DNA of 64,000 bases from Gracilimonas sp965227785 (lineage in GTDB: Bacteria > Bacteroidota > Rhodothermia > Balneolales > Balneolaceae): the NCBI RefSeq assembly GCF_965227785.1, contig NZ_OZ245785.1, forward strand, positions 2,170,001 to 2,234,000. The letters are read 5' to 3'. Position 1 is the first letter of the stretch. Every line of letters starts with the position of its first letter. The notes beneath the pieces are model-generated. The model was given only the letters and a program-made list of their open reading frames with translations, had not been told where the DNA came from and searched no databases. The translations under genes were made by a program, and so were the position numbers. This document shows, one piece after another, positions 1 through 8,196 of this stretch.

Positions 1-276
1 AGGGCAGTGGAGGGTATGACCCTTCAAATACGACGAGTTCAGGAAATGATTCCCGGAATTACCTCTGTGTCTGCTTACGTAGGAAGTAGTGATACCGGCC
101 AGGCTACACTAACGGTAAAGGGTAAAAAAATTACCGGTATAATTGACCTTATCGATCAAAAGAAGAAATATACTTTTGCTTATGACAGCGTGGCGAACTC
201 TTACTATCTGCAGCCTATCAATCCGGAAGACATGGATGTGCTGCCGGGCAGCAAGCCTCTCTCACCCAATGAATAA
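1..276 (+). CDS. C-terminal end of an unidentified protein (5' truncated)
   Basis: The frame is open to the left window edge, so the true start lies outside and only about the last 91 residues are visible. They look like a soluble, beta-rich C-terminal domain (alternating hydrophobics, e.g. GQATLTVKGKK followed by ITGIIDLID) and end with a Pro/Ser-rich tail. No catalytic motif, lipobox or membrane segment is visible. The gene converges on the VOC-protein gene with a 12-bp gap. I do not recognise the family. Confidence 0.6.
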   Translation, partial: RAVEGMTLQIRRVQEMIPGITSVSAYVGSSDTGQATLTVKGKKITGIIDLIDQKKKYTFAYDSVANSYYLQPINPEDMDVLPGSKPLSPNE

Positions 277-288
277 GTAATGATTCAA

Positions 289-1350
289 TCAGTCCTTCAT
301 CCGGCTAAACCGAAGGGCTGAAATCATCCAGTTGGGCAAGTTCTTTTTGGGGTCGCGCTTGGTCATATCAATGTACCAGCCAATCTTTTTGATGATGGGT
401 ACTTTATGAGTCTCCACAAACTCAATCAGCGTGCCATCGGGGTCTTCCACATAGGTAAATCGCCCGGCGGCTTCTCCCATGTCAAAGCTGTTGGCGGAAT
501 CTACGGTGAAAGGGAAGCCATTAGTTTCCAGATCTTCTTTGAGTGCATCCATTCCTTGTACATCAAAACAAAGGTGGATAAAACCCAGATCTCCCCAATA
601 CCGATCTTTGAATAATTTGCGTGGCTCACGCTCCTGAACTTCAATGAGCTCTATTTCCGTAGGACCAAACATTTGGCTGAAGCCTCCCTGTCGGGGTTGG
701 GAATGGCGTAGTAAAACGCGCCGATATTTGTCGTCCCCGCCGGGCAATCCTTTTAAATCATCAAAAGCCGCTGTTTTATCGTATACAACTTCGTCATAAC
801 CCAGCACATCGGAGTATAGCTTACGGGCTTGTTCAATATCAGTGGAGCCGATAATGGCGCCGACCACACCTCCGGTAGAAGCGGGTGTTTTCTTTTTGAA
901 GAAGTCGAGGCCTTTTACAACCTGCCAGATGTTGCCATACAAATCCTTAACGAAGAAGTTGTAATCTCCAGCCGGGTTTTTCTCCAGTGGGGTGAGAATA
1001 TCTAAACCGGCAGCTTCCATTTCATCATATGTGCCGGGCACGTTTATGGACTTAATCTTTCCCACATTAATTCCCAAATCGCCCATCATCAAATCAAAGT
1101 CAGCGGGCTGAGGCTTACGGCTGGTATATTGCCAGATCTCGAATCCACCTCCGCCTTTCATATTCAGGGCCAGGATAGCTGTTCGGTCATGAGCTTTACC
1201 GCCGGTGTAAGGAGTCATCAGCTCGGCCGTTGCTGAGTCTTCAAATACTTTTATATCCATTCCGAAATGCCGGCGATACCAATCCGTAGCCTTTTGGAAA
1301 TCCGGAATACCGATACCAATTTGCTGAATACCTGAAATTACTTTTTCCAT
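289..1350 (-). CDS. VOC-superfamily protein with two glyoxalase/dioxygenase-fold domains
   Basis: The 353-residue protein carries two vicinal-oxygen-chelate modules, roughly residues 5-150 and 160-320. Each begins with a typical motif (IQQIGIGIPDFQKATDWY; VVGAIIGSTDIEQARKLY) and ends with a DP/DLxGxxxE-type strand (DLYGNIWQVV; EDPDGTLIEFVE). Family members are metal-dependent lyases, isomerases or ring-cleavage dioxygenases, or binding proteins. The second module keeps the acidic metal-ligand position (LIEF) while the first has Gln there (NIWQVV), so at most one standard metal site is obvious. There is no signal peptide, so it is cytosolic. The substrate cannot be inferred. It is the last gene of a loose minus-strand series and has its own upstream terminator region. 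Confidence 0.8.
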   Translation of the reverse strand: MEKVISGIQQIGIGIPDFQKATDWYRRHFGMDIKVFEDSATAELMTPYTGGKAHDRTAILALNMKGGGGFEIWQYTSRKPQPADFDLMMGDLGINVGKIKSINVPGTYDEMEAAGLDILTPLEKNPAGDYNFFVKDLYGNIWQVVKGLDFFKKKTPASTGGVVGAIIGSTDIEQARKLYSDVLGYDEVVYDKTAAFDDLKGLPGGDDKYRRVLLRHSQPRQGGFSQMFGPTEIELIEVQEREPRKLFKDRYWGDLGFIHLCFDVQGMDALKEDLETNGFPFTVDSANSFDMGEAAGRFTYVEDPDGTLIEFVETHKVPIIKKIGWYIDMTKRDPKKNLPNWMISALRFSRMKD

Positions 1351-1433
1351 ACTGTAGTTATTGATTGGGAATTAAAGCGATGCAAAGGTACGCGTTTTTG
1401 GTAAGCGAAGAAAAACAGGAATTGCTAAAACAA

Positions 1434-1468
1434 AAACCCTCTAAGGATTTAAAATCCTTGGAGGGTTT
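1434..1468 (-). terminator. Rho-independent terminator downstream of the TlpA-like gene
   Basis: A near-perfect 17-bp inverted repeat (AAACCCTCTAAGGATTT and its complement, one G-U pair) with almost no loop. Read on the minus strand it is followed by TTTTTGTTTT, as expected for a terminator of the gene ending at 1552. Confidence 0.75.
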
Positions 1469-1551
1469 CCAGTTTATAAAAATAGTTGCTGCTCAGCGAG
1501 CCGTGATACGTACATCGGTTCGCTGAACCGAAAAGCGAGCTGAAAGTCAGA

Positions 1552-2208
1552 TCACCGAACGCCCGCTGAATCCGCCTCATCTGCGTTCCATTCAGCAGGT
1601 TGCGACGAAGAAACCGCCTTCAAAAAATCTTTGAAACGATCCGTGTTGTAATTTGCCATGCCCTGATGCTTGAGCATAATTTCACCGGTTGGTGAAATAA
1701 CATATGTGGTTGGTACAATGGAGGTATCATAAACCCTGGGCTTGGTAACTACGGAATACACAGGAAAAGTAAACTCTTTTCGTGCAGTAAAATCCCGGGC
1801 TTTCTGCGGGTCCTGATCCAGTGAGGCCATCACAAAAACGATGTCTTCATTCTGAATGTCATCATATAACCGTTGGATGTTGGGCATTTCGGCAATACAT
1901 GGTGGACACCACGTGGCCCAAAAGTTAAGGAAGATGGTTTTGTCTTTGAATTCAGACAATGAACCAGGCGTCTCATCAAGGGAAACAAGCTGCATGTTGT
2001 AGTCAGCGGTATTTCCGTGTATAACAGACTCTTCAACATCGGGTTGAAAAAGGCCGGTATATAAAATCACACTTTGCAGTTTTCCTATGACTTCGGTGTG
2101 ATACCCGGTTCCATAGAGAATGGCGCCAACCAGGAAAATCAGTCCCCATTGAAGGAACTCCCTTTTCAGGGAGAAGGGTTTCTTCTGCTTCGATTCTTTT
2201 TTATTCAT
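1552..2208 (-). CDS. Membrane-anchored TlpA/ResA-like thiol-disulfide oxidoreductase
   Basis: A basic N-terminus precedes one transmembrane segment (about residues 20-36), then a periplasmic thioredoxin fold. The active site WATWCPPC is at about residues 97-104, with the cis-proline loop IVPTTYVI further on and a GEI.LKHQG strand near the end. TlpA/ResA proteins reduce disulfides of apocytochromes or other secreted substrates on the periplasmic side. The 218-residue length is normal for an anchored version. No cytochrome maturation genes are adjacent, so the client protein is unknown. It reads in the same direction as the nitroreductase gene 56 bp upstream and may be cotranscribed with it. 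Confidence 0.85.
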   Translation of the reverse strand: MNKKESKQKKPFSLKREFLQWGLIFLVGAILYGTGYHTEVIGKLQSVILYTGLFQPDVEESVIHGNTADYNMQLVSLDETPGSLSEFKDKTIFLNFWATWCPPCIAEMPNIQRLYDDIQNEDIVFVMASLDQDPQKARDFTARKEFTFPVYSVVTKPRVYDTSIVPTTYVISPTGEIMLKHQGMANYNTDRFKDFLKAVSSSQPAEWNADEADSAGVR

Positions 2209-2264
2209 GCCTAAAGATCATAAGTATTCATGAAGAAAAAGAAGTTGTAGTAACAAGAAGCGAA

Positions 2265-2933
2265 TCAGATGAAGGTTGAAATTTCATCCAGTGACTTTTT
2301 GGTGATATCCGGAACGGTTACTCCCTCAGCTGGATATCCTACTACTAACAACAGGAAAGGTTTTTCGTGAGAAGGCCGTCCCATAATTTCATTCAAAAAG
2401 CCCATGGGGCTTGGCGTATGGGTTAATGTGGCTAAACCGGCATTATGTAAAGCGGTAATCAGTATTCCGGTAGCAATGCCTACTGATTCCTTAACATAGT
2501 AATGCTTTTCTTTTTCGCCGTCTTCGTCAAGATTATAGCTTTGGGCAAAAATACCGATCAGGTAAGGAGCCTCTTCCAGAAAGGGTTTGTTTTCATCGGT
2601 GCCGAGCGGACGAAGATCTTCAAGCCAGTCTTCGGGTGCGCGGCGGTTATAAAACTCATGTTCTTCTTTTTCCGCTTCAACCCGAATCGTTTTCTTTACT
2701 TCCGGATCGCTGACGGCCACAAAATGCCAGGGTTGTTTGTTGGCCCCATTTGGAGCGGTTCCGGCAGCAAGCAAGCATTTCTCGATAACCTCTTTTGGTA
2801 CCGGGCGAGAATTAAATTCTCTTACCGTGCGTCTGCGCTTAACCAGTTCGTAGAACTCCGAGGCCTTTTGCTTCATTTCATCCTGTGGGAGTTCTTTATA
2901 AGATTCGAGAGGTACGAAAATGGCTTCACGCAT
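2265..2933 (-). CDS. Nitroreductase-family flavoprotein, iodotyrosine-deiodinase-like
   Basis: The 222-residue protein has the FMN-binding nitroreductase signature near the N-terminus (RRRTVREFNSRPVP, then AAGTAPNGANKQPWHF). Beyond the generic fold it resembles animal and bacterial iodotyrosine deiodinases: an active-site lid with E-x3-Y spacing around EHEFYNRRAPEDW, a lysine in TDENKPFLEEAP, and the C-terminal GRPSHEKPF and VGYPAEGVTVPD blocks. Those enzymes use FMNH2 to remove halogen from halotyrosines. The lid residues (Glu, Tyr, Lys) that grip the tyrosine zwitterion appear to be present. A dehalogenating role is inference; BluB-like or generic NAD(P)H nitroreductase function is the alternative. 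Confidence 0.8.
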   Translation of the reverse strand: MREAIFVPLESYKELPQDEMKQKASEFYELVKRRRTVREFNSRPVPKEVIEKCLLAAGTAPNGANKQPWHFVAVSDPEVKKTIRVEAEKEEHEFYNRRAPEDWLEDLRPLGTDENKPFLEEAPYLIGIFAQSYNLDEDGEKEKHYYVKESVGIATGILITALHNAGLATLTHTPSPMGFLNEIMGRPSHEKPFLLLVVGYPAEGVTVPDITKKSLDEISTFI

Positions 2934-2966
2934 AATAGTTTTTTATCCTTGTGATTATACCGGAAG

Positions 2967-3389
2967 TTACTTCACTCCTGAACCTTTTGCCAACCACCAG
3001 GTATGAACTTCCACAACCAGCCGGCCGGCTTTTACCATCGGGTCGTTCTCGGCATACTTGCGGGCTTGTTCGATAGTTGCCACATTGTACACAGAAAATC
3101 CCCGGATGTCACTTTCTCCACCGGAGGGTCCGTTGAGGTTGATGATTCCTTCTTCATACAGTCCGCCCAGATAAGCGAGGTGCTCCTGCTGAAGCTTCAT
3201 GGCTTCTTCTTCAGTCTGGCTGCGCTCCGGGCCCGATTTCAGGAAAACGATGAAATACTTCTGCATCGTGAATTTTTCTCCGGCCCACTCATACTCGAAA
3301 GTCTCGGGCTGAGCCGTTGAATCGGTCTCCTGAGCAAAAACAGGAAGGGATAGAAGTGCAAAAAGGATGATGAGAGCTGAATACTTCAT
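2967..3389 (-). CDS. Secreted YCII-related domain protein
   Basis: A clear Sec signal peptide (MKYSALIILFALLSLPVFAQ) is followed by a single YCII/DGPF-type alpha-beta domain: KYFIVFLKSGPERSQTEEE, then a helix LQQEHLAYLGGLYEEG, GPSGGESDIRGFSVY and ATIEQARKYAENDPMVKAG, ending in VEVHTWWLAKG. This order is diagnostic for the family. Most YCII proteins are cytosolic, so export is somewhat unusual but is common in Bacteroidota relatives. Function is unknown; the fold resembles ferredoxin-like muconolactone-isomerase barrels. The gene starts 47 bp upstream of the M23 gene's 3' end and reads in the same direction. Confidence 0.75.
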   Translation of the reverse strand: MKYSALIILFALLSLPVFAQETDSTAQPETFEYEWAGEKFTMQKYFIVFLKSGPERSQTEEEAMKLQQEHLAYLGGLYEEGIINLNGPSGGESDIRGFSVYNVATIEQARKYAENDPMVKAGRLVVEVHTWWLAKGSGVK

Positions 3390-3436
3390 AGTGGTGGTCT
3401 ATTATTGTGAACTGTTGAATAGTAAGAACTCTGAAA

Positions 3437-4528
3437 TCAAAAACGAATATAAGATTCGGGATTAACCGGTTTGCCGTCTTTAAGGATTTCAAAATGAAGG
3501 TGTACTCCGCTGGAAGTTCCCGTATTCCCTGCCTTGCCTACAACCTGACCTTTTTTAATGCGATCGCCTTCCTTCACTTTAATCTTGCTCATGTGAGCAT
3601 ACACGGTTTCGAAACCACCTGAGTGTTTGATGCGCACCATTTTCCCGTAACCCCGGCCATTTCCTGCTTTTACAACAACACCCTGTTCGGCCGCATAGAT
3701 ATTATCTCTGAGGTTAGCATCCAGATCCACCCCTTCGTGGGTGCTTCGCCAGCGGGGTCCGAATTTGGAGGTAACAAAGGTCTCGTCCATGGGCTTGTCA
3801 AAATTGACGGCCGTGACCCGCATAACCGGCGGGAGCTTGGTTTTATCTTCCTCTGGACGCACTCTTTCATTCCATGGAATACTGATGGAAACACCAACAG
3901 AAAATGTCACCGGACTGAAATCAAAGGAACGAAAGGCCGGACTTTCAGTGAAGCTGCTTTCAGGAATGACATTCTGTGGAAGGTTATTGGTTTTGGTGAT
4001 TTCAGCCTGAAGCCGGACAAAATTCAGCAGGTAATATTTCACCCCTCCGGTAAAGGAAGTAGTGAAACGGTCGGCATTCTCCGTAGGCTTAACCCAAAAC
4101 TGATTCCCATTTGGGTCGGTTGCCTTAATATTAAAATTCCAAACCCCACCGGCCTTCACCCCGCCATAAACTCCCAACTTGGGCCATTGCAAGCCGGCTG
4201 TGGCACCAAAATTGATTTGATTAAAGTTAACCGGACCGCCAATCAGGAAGTCTTCTTGGTTCTGTACAAGTAACTCCCCCTTTCCGGCCACATACAACCG
4301 GTAAAGCAAATATCTTTCAAGCCCCACCTCCAGCATGCCCTTTACCGCTTTATTGATGTCTCCGGAATAGGTTCGATTTGGTACGTAGTTGAAGCCCACG
4401 CTTTGCATGTTGTAGGTTGCAGATAAACGCCAGTACTGAGAGGCTGCTTTTTGCGGAAATGTGCTCAGCAGAGTGATACATGTAAGAAGGAAAGCCGCAG
4501 TAGTTTTCGATTTATTGTAACCCATCAA
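3437..4528 (-). CDS. Beta-barrel-like domain fused to an M23 (LytM) peptidase
   Basis: The 363-residue protein has a signal peptide (TTAAFLLTCITLLSTFPQKAAS). A roughly 190-residue segment of alternating aromatic/hydrophobic strands follows, resembling an outer-membrane barrel (QYWRLSATYNMQSVGF, TAGLQWPKLGVYGG, VTFSVGVSISIP). The C-terminal M23 domain starts at about residue 253, with zinc-ligand motifs HEGVD (about 264-268) and HLHFE (about 343-347), plus YAHMS. M23 enzymes cleave peptidoglycan cross-links or, when degenerate, activate amidases; here all metal ligands look intact. Joining a barrel-like domain to the peptidase would tether it to the outer membrane. The start ATG follows the signal-peptide logic; the ATG one codon downstream is equally possible. 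Confidence 0.8.
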   Translation of the reverse strand: MMGYNKSKTTAAFLLTCITLLSTFPQKAASQYWRLSATYNMQSVGFNYVPNRTYSGDINKAVKGMLEVGLERYLLYRLYVAGKGELLVQNQEDFLIGGPVNFNQINFGATAGLQWPKLGVYGGVKAGGVWNFNIKATDPNGNQFWVKPTENADRFTTSFTGGVKYYLLNFVRLQAEITKTNNLPQNVIPESSFTESPAFRSFDFSPVTFSVGVSISIPWNERVRPEEDKTKLPPVMRVTAVNFDKPMDETFVTSKFGPRWRSTHEGVDLDANLRDNIYAAEQGVVVKAGNGRGYGKMVRIKHSGGFETVYAHMSKIKVKEGDRIKKGQVVGKAGNTGTSSGVHLHFEILKDGKPVNPESYIRF

Positions 4529-4573
4529 CCCAAAGTATTTCTGTGAATGTGATCAAACATGATTATAAAACCG

Positions 4574-6709
4574 CTAATCTGCAACTGCTGATTCAGTTCT
4601 TAAAAACTGAAACCAGGCCCTTTGTTCTTCGAGTCGTTCCCGGTATCGCAGGCGGAGGATCTCTTTATCAATCAGTGCTATCCAACGTTCAGCCGAATCA
4701 AATTCACCCCGGAAAGCAAGTTGATCGATGGTGGTCTCATATATATCAAACCAATGCGAATTTGGGGCATGCACAAGAAGTTGACGGGCATAGAGAATGG
4801 CAAGAGAATCCCGGTTTTCCGTCAGGGCCTTATTCAAACTTAGCATCTTGTTGGGGAGATTCAATCCGGCAAAAGTGTCACTGTCCGGGAAAGCGTTTTG
4901 ATATCTTCGTTGTACATGATGTTTCCACTGCACAGAATCTGCCCGAAGCGGAAGGCTAAATCGGAAGTTACGGGCTTCAGACTGTTTAATTTTTGGGCTG
5001 ATGTACTCCAAAACAGAATCCGCTTTTTGGATTTGCCCGGACAGAAAAAAAGCATCGGCTTTAAGGACTTGCAAGGCAAGCAGAGTATCTTTTGGGGTGA
5101 TGGCTTCTGAGGCCTGCTCATAATTTCCCTGTATCAGTTCCGATCGAACCCATGTATCTTTCACCAGATCATTTTGAGGAAAGAGTTTATACAACTCATC
5201 CAGTTTTTGGTAAGCAGCCAATGTATCCCGGTCGGCTAATAAAAACCGGTATCCATCCCACAGCTTCATTTCTTTTGTAATGGAATGAGGACAGTCTTTT
5301 TCAAATAAAGAACGTTGGGCAAAAATAAACTCCGATACCTGTCGATCAAGGGAGTCGAGTGGAGTGGTAGCTAAGGTTTGGTACCACCCACCCACTAAGG
5401 CAGAAAAAGAAGTGTCATAAGCTGATTCTAAATCGGCCGTGGCGTAGGCTTCTTTGAAGGCATCCGCGCTATAATTCGATAAAAGATATTCAACAAAAGA
5501 ACCGGCCGTTGTGTAGCTAACAGCTCCCGCACTGCTGTAAAAGCCGGAAAAGGATAAAGCTGACTGCATGTCTTCTGATGAAGGATAGGGTTGCTCCGCC
5601 GCTACTATTTGATGAAGGGTAGAACGTGAAGAAGCATCTTTGGCAATGCCTTCAGCAAGACCCTCAATCAGCCCGATGCTTCGGCTGCCATTAAAAAGGG
5701 CATTACCAAATTGCTTGGAAATTACGTGAACCAGCTCGTGTTTAAGCACTCCATCCAGTTGCTGTTTAGCGATGTGCAGCTGATCCTGCTCAAGCCAGAT
5801 AGGCACATAGCTGGTAAACTTGGCGCCGGTTATTTTTTTCTTCTGCCAGGCGTGTGCATACAGATAACTTTCAATTTTGCTACCTTTTGGCCACTCGACA
5901 TTCAGCCGGTCATTAATCTGATGAAAGTAAAACTCATGCTTTGCGGCCCAATACTCAATTTCCTGAGGTGAGTAGAAGTCTTTCTCAAAATAGAGAGTAA
6001 AGTGTGTGGTTTGATGCTCGCCAGCAAGCTGAGCCTGTATAGATTCCCGAGGACTGATGATCCCGGCTTCATCAAGGTTCAGGTAGCTGAATAGTAAACT
6101 GATGAGGGTAAAACCGGTGACAAGCTTGGTTTGCAGGTTACGGCTCCAGCTTGGTAGCACCCAAAGAAGAATGATCCACAGAAAAGTAATCCAGCGAAAA
6201 TAGAGAAAAGCACCGGTAAGCTGGACGGCCTCATCATAAATAGGTCCCGGCCAAACTCCCCAAACATGATTATAAAAATAAACTTGTGGAAAGCTGAAAA
6301 ATTCAACCACCCAAACACCCACGCCGATGAAAAGCAGGATGCCAATAGTCAGTGTTTTTGAAAAGGGAAGGTAGAAAGAACGGACCAATCGACCGATGGC
6401 TGTTCCCAGAAAAACGGAGGGGAGGGGAATGAAGATCCAGAAACCGAACCCATCAAGCGTAAGGCAGCCGGTAAATAATGAGGTGATAAATAGCGGAAGT
6501 CCGCCAACGTATACATATCCCAGGACGGTTAAGGAATGTCTGAAATCCTGAGTGGCGCTCGGCTTAACCGCTTTAATGGCTGCCCAAAAACAACCGATAA
6601 TGGTGACAAGGGCAGCGGATTCAAAATGAAAATCACGCAGCAAGGGTATGGGCAGTAATGCCATCCCAAGTAGAACAGGAGTCAGATATGGTAGGGCCTT
6701 TTTCAGCAA
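4574..6709 (-). CDS. Polytopic membrane protein with a gluzincin (peptidase MA-like) domain
   Basis: The first ~215 residues hold about six hydrophobic segments. They are followed by an extracytoplasmic region with a zinc-protease motif KHELVH (His324-His328) and the downstream glutamate cluster GLIEGLAEG (Glu349/Glu353), the order seen in gluzincins of the peptidase MA type. The rest (residues ~480-711) is helical with repeat-like pairs (YQKLDELYKLFPQND, LIQGNYEQASEAI) suggesting TPR-type scaffolding. Proteolysis on the outer face of the membrane is inferred; the substrate is unknown. It is separated from the doxX gene by an inverted repeat and probably transcribed with the minus-strand group. 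Confidence 0.7.
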   Translation of the reverse strand: MLKKALPYLTPVLLGMALLPIPLLRDFHFESAALVTIIGCFWAAIKAVKPSATQDFRHSLTVLGYVYVGGLPLFITSLFTGCLTLDGFGFWIFIPLPSVFLGTAIGRLVRSFYLPFSKTLTIGILLFIGVGVWVVEFFSFPQVYFYNHVWGVWPGPIYDEAVQLTGAFLYFRWITFLWIILLWVLPSWSRNLQTKLVTGFTLISLLFSYLNLDEAGIISPRESIQAQLAGEHQTTHFTLYFEKDFYSPQEIEYWAAKHEFYFHQINDRLNVEWPKGSKIESYLYAHAWQKKKITGAKFTSYVPIWLEQDQLHIAKQQLDGVLKHELVHVISKQFGNALFNGSRSIGLIEGLAEGIAKDASSRSTLHQIVAAEQPYPSSEDMQSALSFSGFYSSAGAVSYTTAGSFVEYLLSNYSADAFKEAYATADLESAYDTSFSALVGGWYQTLATTPLDSLDRQVSEFIFAQRSLFEKDCPHSITKEMKLWDGYRFLLADRDTLAAYQKLDELYKLFPQNDLVKDTWVRSELIQGNYEQASEAITPKDTLLALQVLKADAFFLSGQIQKADSVLEYISPKIKQSEARNFRFSLPLRADSVQWKHHVQRRYQNAFPDSDTFAGLNLPNKMLSLNKALTENRDSLAILYARQLLVHAPNSHWFDIYETTIDQLAFRGEFDSAERWIALIDKEILRLRYRERLEEQRAWFQFLRTESAVAD

Positions 6710-6726
6710 GCTCGGTTCGGTGATGT

Positions 6727-6768
6727 GGTGATGAAGTAAGGTATCAAAAAGTACATCACTTAATCACC
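6727..6768. repeat. Imperfect inverted repeat left of doxX
   Basis: GGTGATGAAGT at 6727-6737 pairs with ACTTAATCACC at 6758-6768 (10 of 11 positions), with a 20-nt spacer. The GTGAT-rich composition is shared with the repeat at 7161-7218 on the other side of doxX. Confidence 0.5.
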
Positions 6769-6769
6769 C

Positions 6770-7147
6770 TCAATTAACTCCTGCCCAATATACCCACCAG
6801 ATAAGTACAAACTGTAAAGGCAATCGGGCAACGAGAGCCCAGGTATAATGGGTGAGGCCGTGATTTTTAAAGCCGGACCAGGCCATGTCAATGTTTGCAG
6901 GAAAGACAGCGATCAGTAATACAATTAATCCCCAGGTGGCAAAGGTGCGAAATCCGGGAACCATAAATCCAATTCCTCCCATTATCTCCGCTATTCCACT
7001 TATCAGAACCATTGCCTTGTGATAGGGAATGTAGTCCGGCATAATGCTTATATACATGCCCGGTTTCAGGAAGTGAAGAAGGCCAGCAAGAATAAAAAGC
7101 ACGCCAATCAGGTACCGATGAAAAGAAGGCTCAAAAAGAAAAGACAT
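6770..7147 (-). CDS. DoxX-family membrane protein
   Basis: A 125-residue protein with four transmembrane helices and the DoxX/MauE-like pattern: YLIGVLFILAGLLHFLKP in helix 1, then PDYIPYHKAMVLISGIAEI in helix 2 and a short polar C-terminus. DoxX proteins have been linked to quinone-associated redox chains, oxidative stress and halogen or thiosulfate metabolism in different bacteria, so no single reaction can be assigned. It is bracketed by two related inverted repeats and lies between a membrane protease and proline dehydrogenase. Confidence 0.75.
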   Translation of the reverse strand: MSFLFEPSFHRYLIGVLFILAGLLHFLKPGMYISIMPDYIPYHKAMVLISGIAEIMGGIGFMVPGFRTFATWGLIVLLIAVFPANIDMAWSGFKNHGLTHYTWALVARLPLQFVLIWWVYWAGVN

Positions 7148-7160
7148 TCAGTGATAGGGT

Positions 7161-7218
7161 GAAATGGTGATAAACTGATTAAGAAAATACTTATCACTCA
7201 TCACTTTATCACCATTTC
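7161..7218. repeat. 13-bp perfect inverted repeat between doxX and proline dehydrogenase genes
   Basis: GAAATGGTGATAA (7161-7173) and TTATCACCATTTC (7206-7218) are exact complements separated by 32 nt. It lies directly after the proline dehydrogenase stop codon on the minus strand and could act as a terminator or transcript stabiliser, but no T-run follows. It is related in sequence to the repeat at 6727-6768. Confidence 0.6.
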
Positions 7219-7221
7219 AAG

Positions 7222-8073
7222 TTACTTCTTAAACATGGTGCTGAGCACAAACCAGACGTTTTCTTTTCGCTCCATGAGCCGGCGCTTGAAGTAAGGAAAC
7301 CAGTCGGTGCCAAACGGAACATAGACCCGGGCAGAATAGCCATCATTGCTAAGCTGAACCATGGTTTCTTCCCGAAGACCATACAGCATCTGAAACTCAA
7401 AACGATCTTTTGGAATTTCATTTTCGGCGGTATAGTTCTTAAGCCAGTCAATCAATTCGTCATCGTGTGTTCCGAAGCGGGGGAATGGGGTTTTTTCTAA
7501 CAATACTTTTGCCTGCTCTTTGAAGGCTTCCCGAATGGCGGGCATATTCTGCAGGGCAATTTTAGATGGTTCGCTGTATGCTCCTTTTACCAAGCGAATG
7601 TCCGCTCCCATTTCGGCCAGTTCTTTGACATCATTCAGGCTTCGGTGCAACATAGACTGAATCACGGTACCCACATGCTTCCCGTACTTTTCAAAAGCTT
7701 CTTTGAAGATATCCAGCGTGATCTGAGTATGATCCGAACCTTCCATATCAATACGCACAAACTGATCTTGTTCTTTAGCTACATCCAACAGTCGAAACAG
7801 GTTTTCCCGCGTGAAGTCATGATCGATATCAAGCCCCATCATGGTCAGCTTTATGGAGATACTACTGATTAAACCCTGTTCTTTAATGCCCTCGAGAAGG
7901 CGAATGTAAGCGTCAACGGTATCCGTTGCAGTTTGGCGGTCTTCAACGTTTTCACCCAAAAGATCTAAGGTAAGCTTAAGATCTTTATTGTTTAATTTTT
8001 TTGCTTCGGAGACAGACTCTGTGAAAGACTCACCGGCTACAAAGCGTTTTGCTAAAATGAAAGGTAACTTCAT
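7222..8073 (-). CDS. Monofunctional proline dehydrogenase
   Basis: The enzyme oxidises L-proline to delta-1-pyrroline-5-carboxylate with FAD and feeds electrons to the membrane quinone pool. The 283-residue length matches single-domain ProDH rather than bifunctional PutA. Family landmarks: ISIKLTMMGLDID, FVRIDMEGSDHT, GTVIQSMLHRSL, IRLVKGAYSEP, FGTHDDELIDW, FQMLYGLRE and the C-terminal RVYVPFGTDWFPYFKRRL with the conserved arginine pair. The ATG at 8073 was chosen because GGAG sits about 7 nt upstream; a longer reading from a TTG at 8100 is less likely. No P5C dehydrogenase gene is present in the window. Confidence 0.9.
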   Translation of the reverse strand: MKLPFILAKRFVAGESFTESVSEAKKLNNKDLKLTLDLLGENVEDRQTATDTVDAYIRLLEGIKEQGLISSISIKLTMMGLDIDHDFTRENLFRLLDVAKEQDQFVRIDMEGSDHTQITLDIFKEAFEKYGKHVGTVIQSMLHRSLNDVKELAEMGADIRLVKGAYSEPSKIALQNMPAIREAFKEQAKVLLEKTPFPRFGTHDDELIDWLKNYTAENEIPKDRFEFQMLYGLREETMVQLSNDGYSARVYVPFGTDWFPYFKRRLMERKENVWFVLSTMFKK

Positions 8074-8196
8074 GAAACTCCAATTTTTGATGGCGGGCAA
8101 ATTTAATCAATAGTTCACATCAGTGCCCAGATAAAAATGTAACTACTGCAAAAATCATTCGTGTAACGAGAGTGAGTGAAAACCAAAGGAGAAAAT

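Noticed and set aside
4543..4959. Plus-strand frame opposite the gluzincin gene
   Set aside because: Shadow of the minus-strand gene; no recognisable protein features.
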